DNA from: Candidatus Altimarinota bacterium | GTDB lineage: Bacteria; Patescibacteriota; Gracilibacteria; BD1-5; UBA2023 | Direction of reading: 5' to 3' | DNA length: 38,111 nt | Assembly: GCA_013268835.1 (NCBI GenBank) | Contig: JABFSX010000021.1 | Coordinates: forward strand, 1 to 38,111 | Shown here: one piece after another, positions 30,691 through 38,111 of the stretch | Numbering within the stretch: position 1 is the stretch's first letter | Layout of the letters: every line of letters begins with the position of its first letter | Made by a program: the position numbers and the translations under genes | Notes under the pieces: model-generated | The model's database searches: none | What the model saw: only the letters and a program-made list of their open reading frames with translations | Told to the model about the DNA's origin: nothing

Positions 30691-31314
30691 ATGGATTTCA
30701 CAGGATATGAAATAATGGCATTCTTGGCATCGATTATCGCTGTATGAGTCGAAGGTAGATATATCTATACGATATTAAAAAGAAAAACGGTACCGAATTT
30801 TACAGGATGGCTCATTATGGCGACATCGATGACATTTGTATTTTTCTCATCACTTTCAGCAGGAGCAGAAGAATCCATATATCTTATTGGGGTTCTGGCA
30901 AGTTTACATATAGTCGAGGCTATACTTGCCTATTTTTATGGTAAATTCCATATTACCAAATTTGAGATTGGAGTCTTGGTGGTATCTTGTTTGAGTATGA
31001 TCGTCTGGACCCTGACAGATGTTCCACTCTATGTAATTATCATAAATACCCTTGTTGATGCTTTTGGAATGCTCTCTATTGCATACAAGGTATTTCGTTT
31101 TCCTGAAACCGAAGACACCCTTGCTTGGGTAGTATCAGATCTGATGTATATCGTCAATCTTTTTACTATCTCAGTATGGAATATCGAAAATGCTCTATTT
31201 ACAATTGTAAATGTTATTACTGGTACTTTGCTTGTTTTGTTGACTTTTCGGAAGATGACTTTTTTCCAGAAAATATATTTTCATACGATGCAATTTTTTC
31301 GATTTAAAGTATAG
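30691..31314 (+). CDS. Polytopic membrane protein, function unknown
   Basis: 207 residues with about six to seven helices and short loops (for example MAFLASIIAVGVEGRYIYT, VLASLHIVEAILAYFYG, VVSDLMYIVNLFTISVW). One TGA near the start (AV-G-VEG). A small-molecule transporter of the PnuC type comes to mind from the size and helix count, but no diagnostic motif is seen. The 60-bp upstream gap contains a TATAAT directly before the ATG, which is too close to act for this start. Confidence 0.7.
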
Positions 31315-31382
31315 AAAAAATTTGCTTTCTTTTTGAATCTCTTAATATAGAAGTACTAGTTACTACTTTTAATATCTTTTTT

Positions 31383-31712
31383 ATGAAGTATACCATACTT
31401 TGATATCTTTTTTTGGGTGGAATTCTACTCACTCTCGGAGATATAGCACTCAAAAAATGGGCCCTCACCGATAAATATCTCTATTATGGGATTGGATTTC
31501 TTATGTATGTAATTGGGATAATATTTTTCTCATTGACGCTCCGAGAGAAGAATCTTGCAGTAGCAAATACTATCCTTGTGACAGTGAATTTGATTACTCT
31601 TGCTCTCGTGAGTTATTTTTATTTTGATGAAAAATTGACACTGATGCAATTTGCTGGAATCGCATTGAGCACCATTGGTGTTATTCTCCTTGAGATGTGA
31701 GGTAATGACTAA
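31383..31712 (+). CDS. Small multidrug resistance / DMT-type transporter
   Basis: 109 residues with four helices: the opening GYLFLGGILLTLGDIALKKW, then YYGIGFLMYVIGIIFFSL, NTILVTVNLITLALVSYFYF and FAGIALSTIGVILLEM. The G-D-x-x-LK pattern in helix one and the E-K-L hairpin before helix four (FDEKLTLMQ) are those of SMR/EamA-like proteins. It would work as a dimer exporting cationic compounds or small metabolites. Three Gly codons are TGA. Confidence 0.75.
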
Positions 31713-31805
31713 AAATAAGAATAATGTAGTATAGTAAATAAATTTGACTATTCTTAGTATAAGTAATAATATAGGACTATATTTTTTATATGTACCGTCA
31801 ATATC

Positions 31806-32453
31806 GTGACTCAAAATAATCTAAATACTCATTCTGAGAAACCGAATCGTTCTATTAATCCAGAATTACTAGAAAAAGTCCTAAAACTTCCAAGAAGAGA
31901 TGATGTAACTCTTCATTTTGTAGATTTTGATGGTACCCTTGCAAATGATCGGCGTCGTTATGCTATATATCCAGAGTTGCAAAATTATCCAGGAGATAGT
32001 GCTTATGATTTTATAGCTGAAAAAGATTGAGATGAGGCTGATCCAAGTGGTTTTGGTAATTTTGTAGAAAAGTTACAAATTGGTAATCATCTGCTTGATG
32101 GCTTTTCCGAGTTCTTTGATCCAAATAATCCACATCATATCATCCTCACTGCTGGAAATATTCAATTTCAAGAAAAAAAAATAGTTGCTGCAGGATTCTG
32201 AGATGCAAAAAAAATCCTTGTAACAATTGCTGAAAAAAAACCTGAAATGATGCTTGCTCATCTTTTAGAGCTTTGATATATTCCAGGGAAAATATGTTTT
32301 TTTGATGATCGAATTCATAATTTTAGGTGATTTGATACCCTTCTATCATATGAACTTGGTATTGTTGTTGAATTCTATGCGGCTATCCAAGATGCAGAGG
32401 CACAGACTGTTCGAGTTGAGAAGAGAGTATCAGAACTTCTTACAGATATTTAA
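31806..32453 (+). CDS. HAD-superfamily phosphatase-like protein
   Basis: 215 residues from a GTG start; no in-frame ATG is available upstream. Motif I is FVDFDGTLAND (D40, D42), motif II ILTAGN (Thr), motif III includes K in KKILVTIAEKKP and motif IV is FFDDRIHNF. The cap insert is short. This is the HAD hydrolase order, giving an acid phosphatase or nucleotidase-type activity; the substrate is unknown. Four Gly codons are TGA. A TTGACT/TAATAT pair with a 17-nt spacer lies 40 bp upstream. Confidence 0.78.
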
Positions 32454-32477
32454 TTTCTTAGTGTTGTGTATTTTGTT

Positions 32478-33146
32478 ATGAATATAGTTATCCCAGGACT
32501 ACATTGAAATCCAGATGATCCTTGTATAAAAATCATAAGAGATTGACTCGGTACGCCAAGTCTCACAATCGATCCCAAAAAAGGAATTTCTCAAAATTGA
32601 TACGGAGAGTATGGAAATATAGAGTCTCATATGGACTCTTTTCGGGGATTTATAGAAACACATAGTATAGATAACCCTACGATCATAGGGCATAGTCTAT
32701 GAGCGTTGACAGCTATCGTATATGCGAGCCAAAATCGAGTAGATGGACTTATGCTTATCAATCCTCAAATGGGTGGAAAATATGATATACGGGCGAGTAG
32801 AAAGAACTATAGAGAATCTACAAAAAATTGGAAAAAACAATGATTTCAGGTTCGTACAGATCAAGAATGAAATACATATAGATTGCCTTGGGATGAATAT
32901 TGGGAAAAATCATTTCGTTTTGAAGCGGTTAGTCTCGCAAAGATGATCACCTCTCGGGTAGTTGTTATCGTCTGACAGGACGATCTCTATATCAACAAGG
33001 ATGCTATAGATCTTTTTTTGGGAAATCTGAATACACAAGAGTATTTGCTACTTGATATAGAAGGTCCTCATGTTGCTAAAACACAAAAAGAACTTGAAAT
33101 ATTACATTCTTCTGTTCAGCAGGGAATTTCTTATCTGAACTCTTAG
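32478..33146 (+). CDS. Alpha/beta hydrolase, RBBP9/YdeN-like
   Basis: 222 residues. It opens MNIVIPGLHGNPDD, has the nucleophile elbow IIGHSLGAL (S73), and carries later acid and histidine candidates (VGQDDLY; EGPHVAK). In the elbow the codon for the last Gly (G75, 32700-32702) is TGA; without recoding the active site would end there. The small size and absence of a lid resemble RBBP9/YdeN serine hydrolases. It follows the HAD gene by 24 bp. Substrate unknown. Confidence 0.82.
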
Positions 33147-33170
33147 TTTCTTATTTGCTTTTTCTGAAAA

Positions 33171-33192
33171 TCATCTCATGAAAATGAGATGA
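33171..33192. repeat. 9-bp hairpin with GAAA loop after the hydrolase gene
   Basis: TCATCTCAT / ATGAGATGA around GAAA. No T-tract follows on plus, so it may be an mRNA 3'-end stabiliser or a weak terminator. Confidence 0.55.
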
Positions 33193-33237
33193 AAAATTGA
33201 TATTTTATGGCTTTTGCGAAGTTTTTTATTTTTTAAT

Positions 33238-33265
33238 TTGCTTTCTAGCCCTCTATCTCTATACT
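33238..33265 (+). promoter_or_regulatory. Predicted rpsB promoter
   Basis: TTGCTT (33238-33243), 16 nt, TATACT (33260-33265). The start codon is 140 bp downstream, so the leader is unusually long for this genome. Confidence 0.65.
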
Positions 33266-33405
33266 ACCCCCGATATTTCACTCGGAAAATGTGTGAGATG
33301 TTGGGATTTTTTGGTTATACAAGGATACTTCCTCGAATATATAGATATTCGCTACGTATCTGACAGAATATCTCGGTAAGGATTATTTTTTTATTTTTTT
33401 CTATT
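33266..33405 (+). promoter_or_regulatory. Long 5' leader of rpsB, possible autoregulatory site
   Basis: About 130 nt between the -10 and the start codon hold at least one clear stem (CGAATA/TATTCG near 33333-33350). Ribosomal protein leaders often bind the encoded protein; this one is a candidate by length and position only. Confidence 0.35.
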
Positions 33406-34179
33406 ATGGCAAACGCAACACTCATTCAGAGTATGCTCGACAACGCAGTCCATATCGGACACAAGCGTGAATATTGGTCTCCTAAAATGCGAGATTATAT
33501 CTATGGTATCCAAAATGGTGTCCATGTATTTAACCTCTACAAGACAGCTGAGAAGCTCGAAGAAGTTAAGGCAGTTATCGAAGATCTCTCTTCTAAGGGA
33601 AAATCTATCCTTTTTGTTGGTACTAAAGTACAATCAAAGGATCTCGTTGAAGCTATCGCTACTTCTACTGGTCACTTCTATGTAAATACTAAGTGGGTTC
33701 CAGGTCTCCTCACAAACTTCACAACAATCAAAAAACGAATTGCCTATTACAACGAACTCGAACAGTCTCTCGCAAACGGGATGCTCGAAGGTCTCACTAA
33801 AAAAGAAAAAGCCGTAAAACTCACAGAACTCGAAAAACTCAAAGCAGCATACATCGGTGTAAAAGATATGAAACGAACTCCAGATGTAGTTATCGTTGTT
33901 GATGGTCACTATGAAGAACTTGCTCTCGCTGAGGCTGCAGTTCTCGGTACTACTACTATCTCTCTCCTTGGATCTACTGGTGATATTGATAAGACTACCT
34001 ACTTCGTTCCTTGTAATGTTAACTCAATCAAGGCTATCGCATATATGCTCGGTGAAGTAAAATCAGCAATCAAATCAAAAAAAGTGGAAGATAAGAAGCC
34101 AATGGGAAAAGTTGAGACACTTGCTCCTAAGTCTGCAGCTCCAAAGGTAAAAAAGGAAGCTATAGCTCCAGCTGCATAA
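33406..34179 (+). CDS. rpsB: 30S ribosomal protein S2
   Basis: 257 residues. S2 signatures are clear: MLDNAVHIGHKREYWSPKM, YIYGIQNGVHVFNLYKT, GKSILFVGTKVQ, KWVPGLLTNFTTI, and PDVVIVVDGHYEELALAEA. It carries a Lys/Ala/Pro tail of about 35 residues. It contains no TGA; all glycines use GGN, as in the other highly expressed genes here. It leads the rpsB - membrane protein - tsf cluster. Confidence 0.98.
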   Translation: MANATLIQSMLDNAVHIGHKREYWSPKMRDYIYGIQNGVHVFNLYKTAEKLEEVKAVIEDLSSKGKSILFVGTKVQSKDLVEAIATSTGHFYVNTKWVPGLLTNFTTIKKRIAYYNELEQSLANGMLEGLTKKEKAVKLTELEKLKAAYIGVKDMKRTPDVVIVVDGHYEELALAEAAVLGTTTISLLGSTGDIDKTTYFVPCNVNSIKAIAYMLGEVKSAIKSKKVEDKKPMGKVETLAPKSAAPKVKKEAIAPAA

Positions 34180-34200
34180 TCTAAATACTAATTTATCTCT

Positions 34201-34548
34201 ATGGCAATAATACCTGGTACAGTAACAAGTCAAGAAAAACTTGCTGGAGCACTTGCATACCTCCTCTTCCCTATTCCTATGATTATGAATGTGAAGACTG
34301 AGTTTACCGTGTTTCAATCTAAGCAATCTTTTGGTCTCTTCTGTATCAGTATTATCGCTATGATAATCGGATTTATCCCATTTATTGGTGGATTTATCCG
34401 ATTCATCATCTGCCTTGGACTCTTTGTGGTAGCTTGTTGGTCAGCATATCAGGCATATCTCGGTAACAAATTTGTTGTTCCAGGTATTACAGAATATACC
34501 AATATTGCTATTGCAAAACTCGGTATTGCTCATTTTTTTCAGGTATAA
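34201..34548 (+). CDS. Small DUF4870/Tic20-like membrane protein
   Basis: 115 residues with three to four helices (GALAYLLFPIPMIMNV, GLFCISIIAMIIGFIPFIGG, FIRFIICLGLFVVACWSAYQ) and the family-typical FQSKQSFGLF segment between helices one and two. Similar proteins occur in many CPR genomes without a known role. It is inserted between rpsB and tsf with gaps of 21 and 24 bp, an unusual guest in this conserved pair. It has no TGA codon, unlike the other membrane proteins in the window, suggesting high expression. Confidence 0.75.
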   Translation: MAIIPGTVTSQEKLAGALAYLLFPIPMIMNVKTEFTVFQSKQSFGLFCISIIAMIIGFIPFIGGFIRFIICLGLFVVACWSAYQAYLGNKFVVPGITEYTNIAIAKLGIAHFFQV

Positions 34549-34572
34549 TATTTTATAATTTTTCTCTTATAT

Positions 34573-35361
34573 ATGGTAACAGCTCAAATGATAAAAGAAC
34601 TCCGTGAGCGAACTGGAGTTGGAATGTCTGACTGTAAGACTGCCCTCGTAGATGCAAATGGGGATATGGATCTTGCGATCGATTCTCTTCGAAAAAAAGG
34701 TCTTGCGAAGGCTGCAAAACGATCTGGTAATGAAACAGCAGAAGGACGAATCAAAATCACTATGGATGGTGGTACTGCTTATGTTGCTGTCGTGTCTTGT
34801 GAGACTGACTTCGTAGCTCGAAATGAGACATTCGAAGGTATGCTTGATCACTTTATCTCTATCCGAAAGGGTGAGGCAACTGATGAAGCTGCGATCACTA
34901 AAGCAGAAGAACTCAAGGCTTCTGAGTATACACTCAAGGTAGGTGAGAATATGCAGATTCGTACTCTTACGAAAATCGAAGGTGAGGTTATCGCAACCTA
35001 TGTACACTCAAACTTCAAGAATGCTTCAGTAGTAGTTGCCAAGGCAGGTACAGATGCTGATGTACTCAAACAAGTTGCTATGCATGTTGTGGCTTCTAAT
35101 CCACAAGTAGTATCTCCTACAGATATCTCTGATGCTGACGTAGCAAAAGAAAAAGAGATCCAACTTGCTCTTATGGAACAAGATCCAAAGAATGCTGGTA
35201 AGCCAAAAGAAATCCTCGAAAAGATCATCGATGGAAAAATGACGAAGTTCCGTGAAGAGAATGCTCTCCTCACTCAGCCATTCGTTGTAAATCCAGATCA
35301 GAAGGTTGGTGATGCTATCGGAAAAGACAGTATCGTTGCATTCTATCGTTATAGTATCTAA
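34573..35361 (+). CDS. tsf: Elongation factor Ts
   Basis: 262 residues. The UBA domain (IKELRERTGVGMSDCKTALV) and the DxxxAIDxLRKKG and TDFVARN motifs (SCETDFVARNETF) are intact, followed by the N and C subdomains and a coiled region. EF-Ts recycles EF-Tu-GDP to EF-Tu-GTP. No TGA codons. It ends 26 bp before tRNA-Trp, which may be cotranscribed. Confidence 0.98.
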   Translation: MVTAQMIKELRERTGVGMSDCKTALVDANGDMDLAIDSLRKKGLAKAAKRSGNETAEGRIKITMDGGTAYVAVVSCETDFVARNETFEGMLDHFISIRKGEATDEAAITKAEELKASEYTLKVGENMQIRTLTKIEGEVIATYVHSNFKNASVVVAKAGTDADVLKQVAMHVVASNPQVVSPTDISDADVAKEKEIQLALMEQDPKNAGKPKEILEKIIDGKMTKFREENALLTQPFVVNPDQKVGDAIGKDSIVAFYRYSI

Positions 35362-35383
35362 TATACTTGGGTTATTCTGCCCT

Positions 35384-37237
35384 CTATAGTCCCATAGCAC
35401 AGCGGTTAGTGTAGCGGTCTCCAAAGCCGTTGACCAAGGTTCGAATCCTTGTGGGACTACCCTCTGGGGTAGTCCCTAACAAGGGGAAATGTTCTTGGCT
35501 TTCAGTTCAGCTTTCTTTAGGTTCTACCTCAACATTTGATTTTCAACCTCATCAACTGTTATGGGTAGAACTTTTATTATTAGAAAGTATAAGTAATTCT
35601 AGTATGGCATTGAGTTTATAGTCCTCAAGTACTCAATTATTCACTACAACATATTCAAATATTCAGTTTAGTCTTCCCTTCTTTTTTGAAGGAATTTTTT
35701 CATCTAAGACACTCTTTATATCCTGAAGTCTTTTAACATATTTTTTTATATCAACTACTTCTTCCTCTTCTTCTGAATTTTTTTCTCTTTCAAGATCAGC
35801 ATCTAGAATGTTAATTTTTTTATTCTCATCTTCTATATCTTTTCTGATTGCTCTCTTGGCATCTTCAAAATCTTCTTTTCTATAGTCTCTCAAAAGACCA
35901 TCTCTATACTCATTCATTAATATTAGATTCTTTTCTAACTCTCTAATTTTTTCAGCCTTTGATTTTTTTCAAGCCTGCATACTTATGGTAAATAAGTCTG
36001 CAAATTCCTGAATTTCTTTATTAGTAAAAACTAGCTGACTCAATATGGGGCTTACTAATTTATCTAACTCATTTTCACTGATTTGATTCTTTTTAAGTAG
36101 ACATTTTTTCCTAGACATACCACTGCATCTATAGTAGATATACTTACCTTTTTTCTTTTCAGAAGTGAAGCTAAAGTAGTGGTATGGGTTGTCACATGTA
36201 TCTTTTTGACATGGGCATTTAAGTATACCCTTCCATGGATGAATATCATTTTCATTGATTTCAATCTCCTTAGACTTTCTTCTATTTCCCTTCTCTCTAA
36301 TGTCTATACATCTTTGGTATACATCTTCTTTTACTAGGAATTCATAAGGTTTTTTTGCTTTAATGATATGAGAATAATCTATGGATACCTGTTTAGTCTT
36401 TGGAGTTATTCAAAGATCAGGATATCTACCCATAAAATACTTTGCTTCTTCTGTGGTGAGGTTTTTATAGGTTACTACTACATTTCATGAATAAAATCAC
36501 TTAATAAGGATGGTCTCAACATCTTTTGGCTCAAATCCTGTTTCATATGCCTTGGTAAGTGCTCTCACTCATAAATTACCTCTTGGTCTATTTCTTTTCA
36601 TTCTTGTTCTTCACTCACTAGTCAGATATTCAGCCAATGATTTATAGGTATATTCTCAAGTAGAGTAGAGATCAAATATTTCAGTAACTATTTCTGATTC
36701 TTTTGGTTGTATTTCTATTTTCTTCTTTGAAATTTTTGTATAACCATAAGGGCAAACTCAGGCAATTTCTCCTCTATTATAAGTTAGATCCATATTCTTC
36801 TTTCCTTCAGTACTCTTTTCTTTACTTTCATATATAGCTGTAGTAAGAGCACTAATAAGTAATCTTTTTCCAGCTAAAGTTTCAGCAAATATTTCAGTAA
36901 CACTTTCAAATACTACCACTTCATTTTCTATTAACATTTGAAGTTCATAGGCTTCTGCACTATTTCTGCAAAGTCTTGATGCTAAATATACTATAACCTT
37001 ATCTACTCTCTCTCACTTATTATCAACATTTCTTGTTTTAATACTAGATAATAGCCTATCAAATTCTTTTCTTTTTCATTCCTTAAAGCCACTTTGGGTT
37101 TCATGAAATGTATCCAGAACTTCATATCACTTTTCTTTACAGACCTTATACATTTCTTCCAATTGTTTTTCAATTGAAATTGCTCTGTCTTGATTTTTTT
37201 TGTTGCTCCTCCTTGCATAGAGAAATACTTTTTCCAT
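35384..37237 (-). CDS. Large serine recombinase (integrase), frame runs through tRNA-Trp
   Basis: 617 residues. N-terminal resolvase domain with catalytic Ser in YARRSN (S11), followed by VYLASRLCRNSAEAYEL and EIFAETLAGKRLL; then the recombinase domain (GVCPYGYTK), a zinc ribbon (KCPCQKDTC and YRCSGMSRKKC) and a coiled, Lys/Glu-rich C-terminus. At least 15 glycines are TGA, so it is adapted to this code. Codon choice differs from the host core: AGA dominates for Arg, where core genes favour CGN. The last 25 residues are encoded by the antisense strand of tRNA-Trp and stop 4 bp past it; the native end before integration may have been different. It should catalyse integration and excision of the element at this tRNA. 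Confidence 0.9.
35388..35459 (+). tRNA. tRNA-Trp (anticodon CCA), 3' CCA not encoded
   Basis: AGTCCCA (35388-35394) pairs with TGGGACT (35452-35458); the discriminator is A and the next bases are CCC, so the CCA tail is not encoded, unlike tRNA-Gln. The anticodon loop CTCCAAA gives CCA, reading UGG only, as fits a code where UGA means Gly and not Trp. The T-loop is TTCGAAT. It is the integration locus of the element to its right: the whole gene lies antisense within the recombinase reading frame. Confidence 0.95.
35453..35476. repeat. Inverted repeat spanning the tRNA-Trp 3' end (attachment-site candidate)
   Basis: GGGACTACCC (35453-35462) is perfectly complementary to GGGTAGTCCC (35467-35476) around TCTG. 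The left arm is the tRNA acceptor end; the right arm lies in the element. No T-tract follows, so it is not a normal terminator. A dyad at the junction is expected of serine integrase att sites. Confidence 0.5.
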
Positions 37238-37271
37238 AATTATTATTTAGTTACTTGTTTATTTCTGATAA

Positions 37272-37895
37272 TTACTTCATGAGGATATCTTCTCCAAATG
37301 TCTTTATAAGGAACTTTATGATATCTTTTTGTCTTAGATTTAATTTATCATCATTTAAAAGTTTTATAAGTTTCTTTAGATCTATATCATCCAATTCAAT
37401 ATCATCAGGACTAGTAGCATCCTTTTGCTTTACAATTTTATATTGTCCATCTGTAAATCTTTTAGATAACTTCTCAGCTTTCTTAAAGCTTGAATAAGAA
37501 GGATCTGAATCTGAGATATCAACTGGATTTTGAAGGAAATAGACAGCAGTATCATATATAAAATTTTCTACTAATTTATCAGGATTATCCACCTCAGCTT
37601 TATCAAGAATCTCCAAGAGTTCACTTTTAATCTTTTGATTATTTGTTTCAGATATTCCATCAAATAATGTAGATATATATTCTTCTAAAATCTCTAGTTC
37701 TGATGAGATATTGAGAATTGTAGTCTCTGGGGAGAATGTCATAAGACTCATCATTCATCATGTAAACTTTCCCATTTGCCTACTTAAATGAGTATAATCA
37801 AACTCAAGACCTTGTAGCCCCTTTCTTTTTTTTATCAGATCTATAATTTCATTTTGCTTATTTTTGATTACCTCTTTTTTATTTAATTCTGTCAT
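37272..37895 (-). CDS. Hypothetical element-encoded protein
   Basis: 207 residues, helix-rich and acidic. A TGA-TGA pair (QMGKFT-GG-MMSL) must be Gly-Gly to join the N-terminal 46 residues to the rest. The start ATG (37895) is followed by a Lys-rich helix (KKEVIKNKQNEIIDLIKKRK). Two weakly conserved-looking acidic segments (ELEILEEYISTLFDG; SPDDIELDDIDLKKL) give no family match. It ends 34 bp before the integrase start and is probably in its operon; a recombination-directionality or accessory factor is possible but unsupported. Confidence 0.7.
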
Positions 37896-37955
37896 AGATG
37901 AAAAGTTAAAAAATATATTGTTCTATCTTTTTGACATCAAAATAATATCACTTAT

Positions 37956-38078
37956 TTAATCGAAGTCAAAACTTTTTTTTATTTTCATTGACTCTTTAGA
38001 ACTACAAGCGAACAAAAAATATTCATCATGTATTCTAATCTCAAAATTTCCATATTCTTTTAGATTATTATTTTCCAC
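37956..38078 (-). CDS. Possible 40-residue element ORF
   Basis: A GTG-started frame ending at TAA 37956 (KEYGNFEIRIHDEYFLFACS). The residue mix looks coding, but an in-frame TAG lies just upstream and the start is a GTG, so support is thin. It lies 60 bp upstream of the 37895 start; a TTGATG/TATATT pair in that gap could drive the integrase operon. Confidence 0.35.
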   Translation of the reverse strand: MENNNLKEYGNFEIRIHDEYFLFACSSKESMKIKKSFDFD

Positions 38079-38111
38079 TTTTCTTGTTTCATATTTCTAT
38101 CTCTGTTTTTT

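Larger units (their letters stand above)
35460..38111. mobile_element. Left end of an integrated element at tRNA-Trp
   Basis: From the tRNA-Trp 3' end to the window edge the sequence is more AT-rich, uses AGA-type codons, and contains only a serine integrase, a protein of unknown function and a short ORF, all on the minus strand. The other end and cargo lie outside the window. Phage, ICE and simple integrative element are all possible. Confidence 0.65.

Overview
The window comes from a bacterium that reads UGA as glycine (genetic code 25), as known for the candidate phyla Absconditabacteria (SR1) and Gracilibacteria (BD1-5) of the Patescibacteria/CPR. This is visible directly. Nearly every gene is cut by in-frame TGA in the standard code but becomes full length when TGA is glycine. 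TGA also sits where conserved glycines belong, for example the last G of the GxSxG elbow of an alpha/beta hydrolase (32700-32702), the MraY active-site loop (3529-3531) and a GG pair in an MscS pore helix (2307-2312). All coordinates below use TGA = Gly with TAA/TAG as the only stops. The two phyla cannot be told apart from this window.

Layout. 1-2861: a partial membrane protein and ftsA (minus), then an MscS channel. 2911-7358: mraY, HU, a GHKL ATPase, a PH-like membrane protein, and an M29-type aminopeptidase on minus. 7359-8289: a hairpin-rich stretch and an unrecognised UGA-rich protein whose divergent promoter with a Xer recombinase carries a perfect 20-bp palindrome. 8290-12103: Xer recombinase, a second MscS protein, LepA. 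12324-18389: a micro-protein, tRNA-Gln, two hypotheticals, then pheT-rsh. 18565-24030: a T4SS-type pilin with a companion 2-TM protein, gyrB, an NlpC/P60 pair, and nrdB with NrdR-like boxes. 24127-28810: an ion-channel operon, a Holliday-resolvase-like nuclease, a CAP protein, an FMN split-barrel protein and hypotheticals. 28825-30690: gatB and, upstream, a well-delimited candidate structured RNA. 30691-35361: membrane proteins, HAD phosphatase, alpha/beta hydrolase, rpsB, a small membrane protein, tsf. 35384-38111: the end of an element at tRNA-Trp, with a large serine recombinase whose reading frame runs antisense through the whole tRNA, plus an unknown protein and a possible micro-ORF. The element continues beyond the window.

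The genome is compact: many convergent genes abut or overlap at their stops, and most units end in short perfect hairpins with T-tracts. Eleven transcription starts share a -35 TTGNNN / exactly 16 nt / -10 TANNNT promoter, several so close to the start codon that the mRNA would be leaderless. Core functions are translation (lepA, pheT, gatB, rpsB, tsf, tRNAs), cell wall and division (ftsA, mraY), DNA topology and dNTP supply (gyrB, hup, nrdB) and the stringent response (rsh). The points most worth a second look are the candidate ncRNA at 30345-30587, the integrase/tRNA-Trp junction, the palindromes at 7412-7444 and 8234-8253, and the promoter rule.
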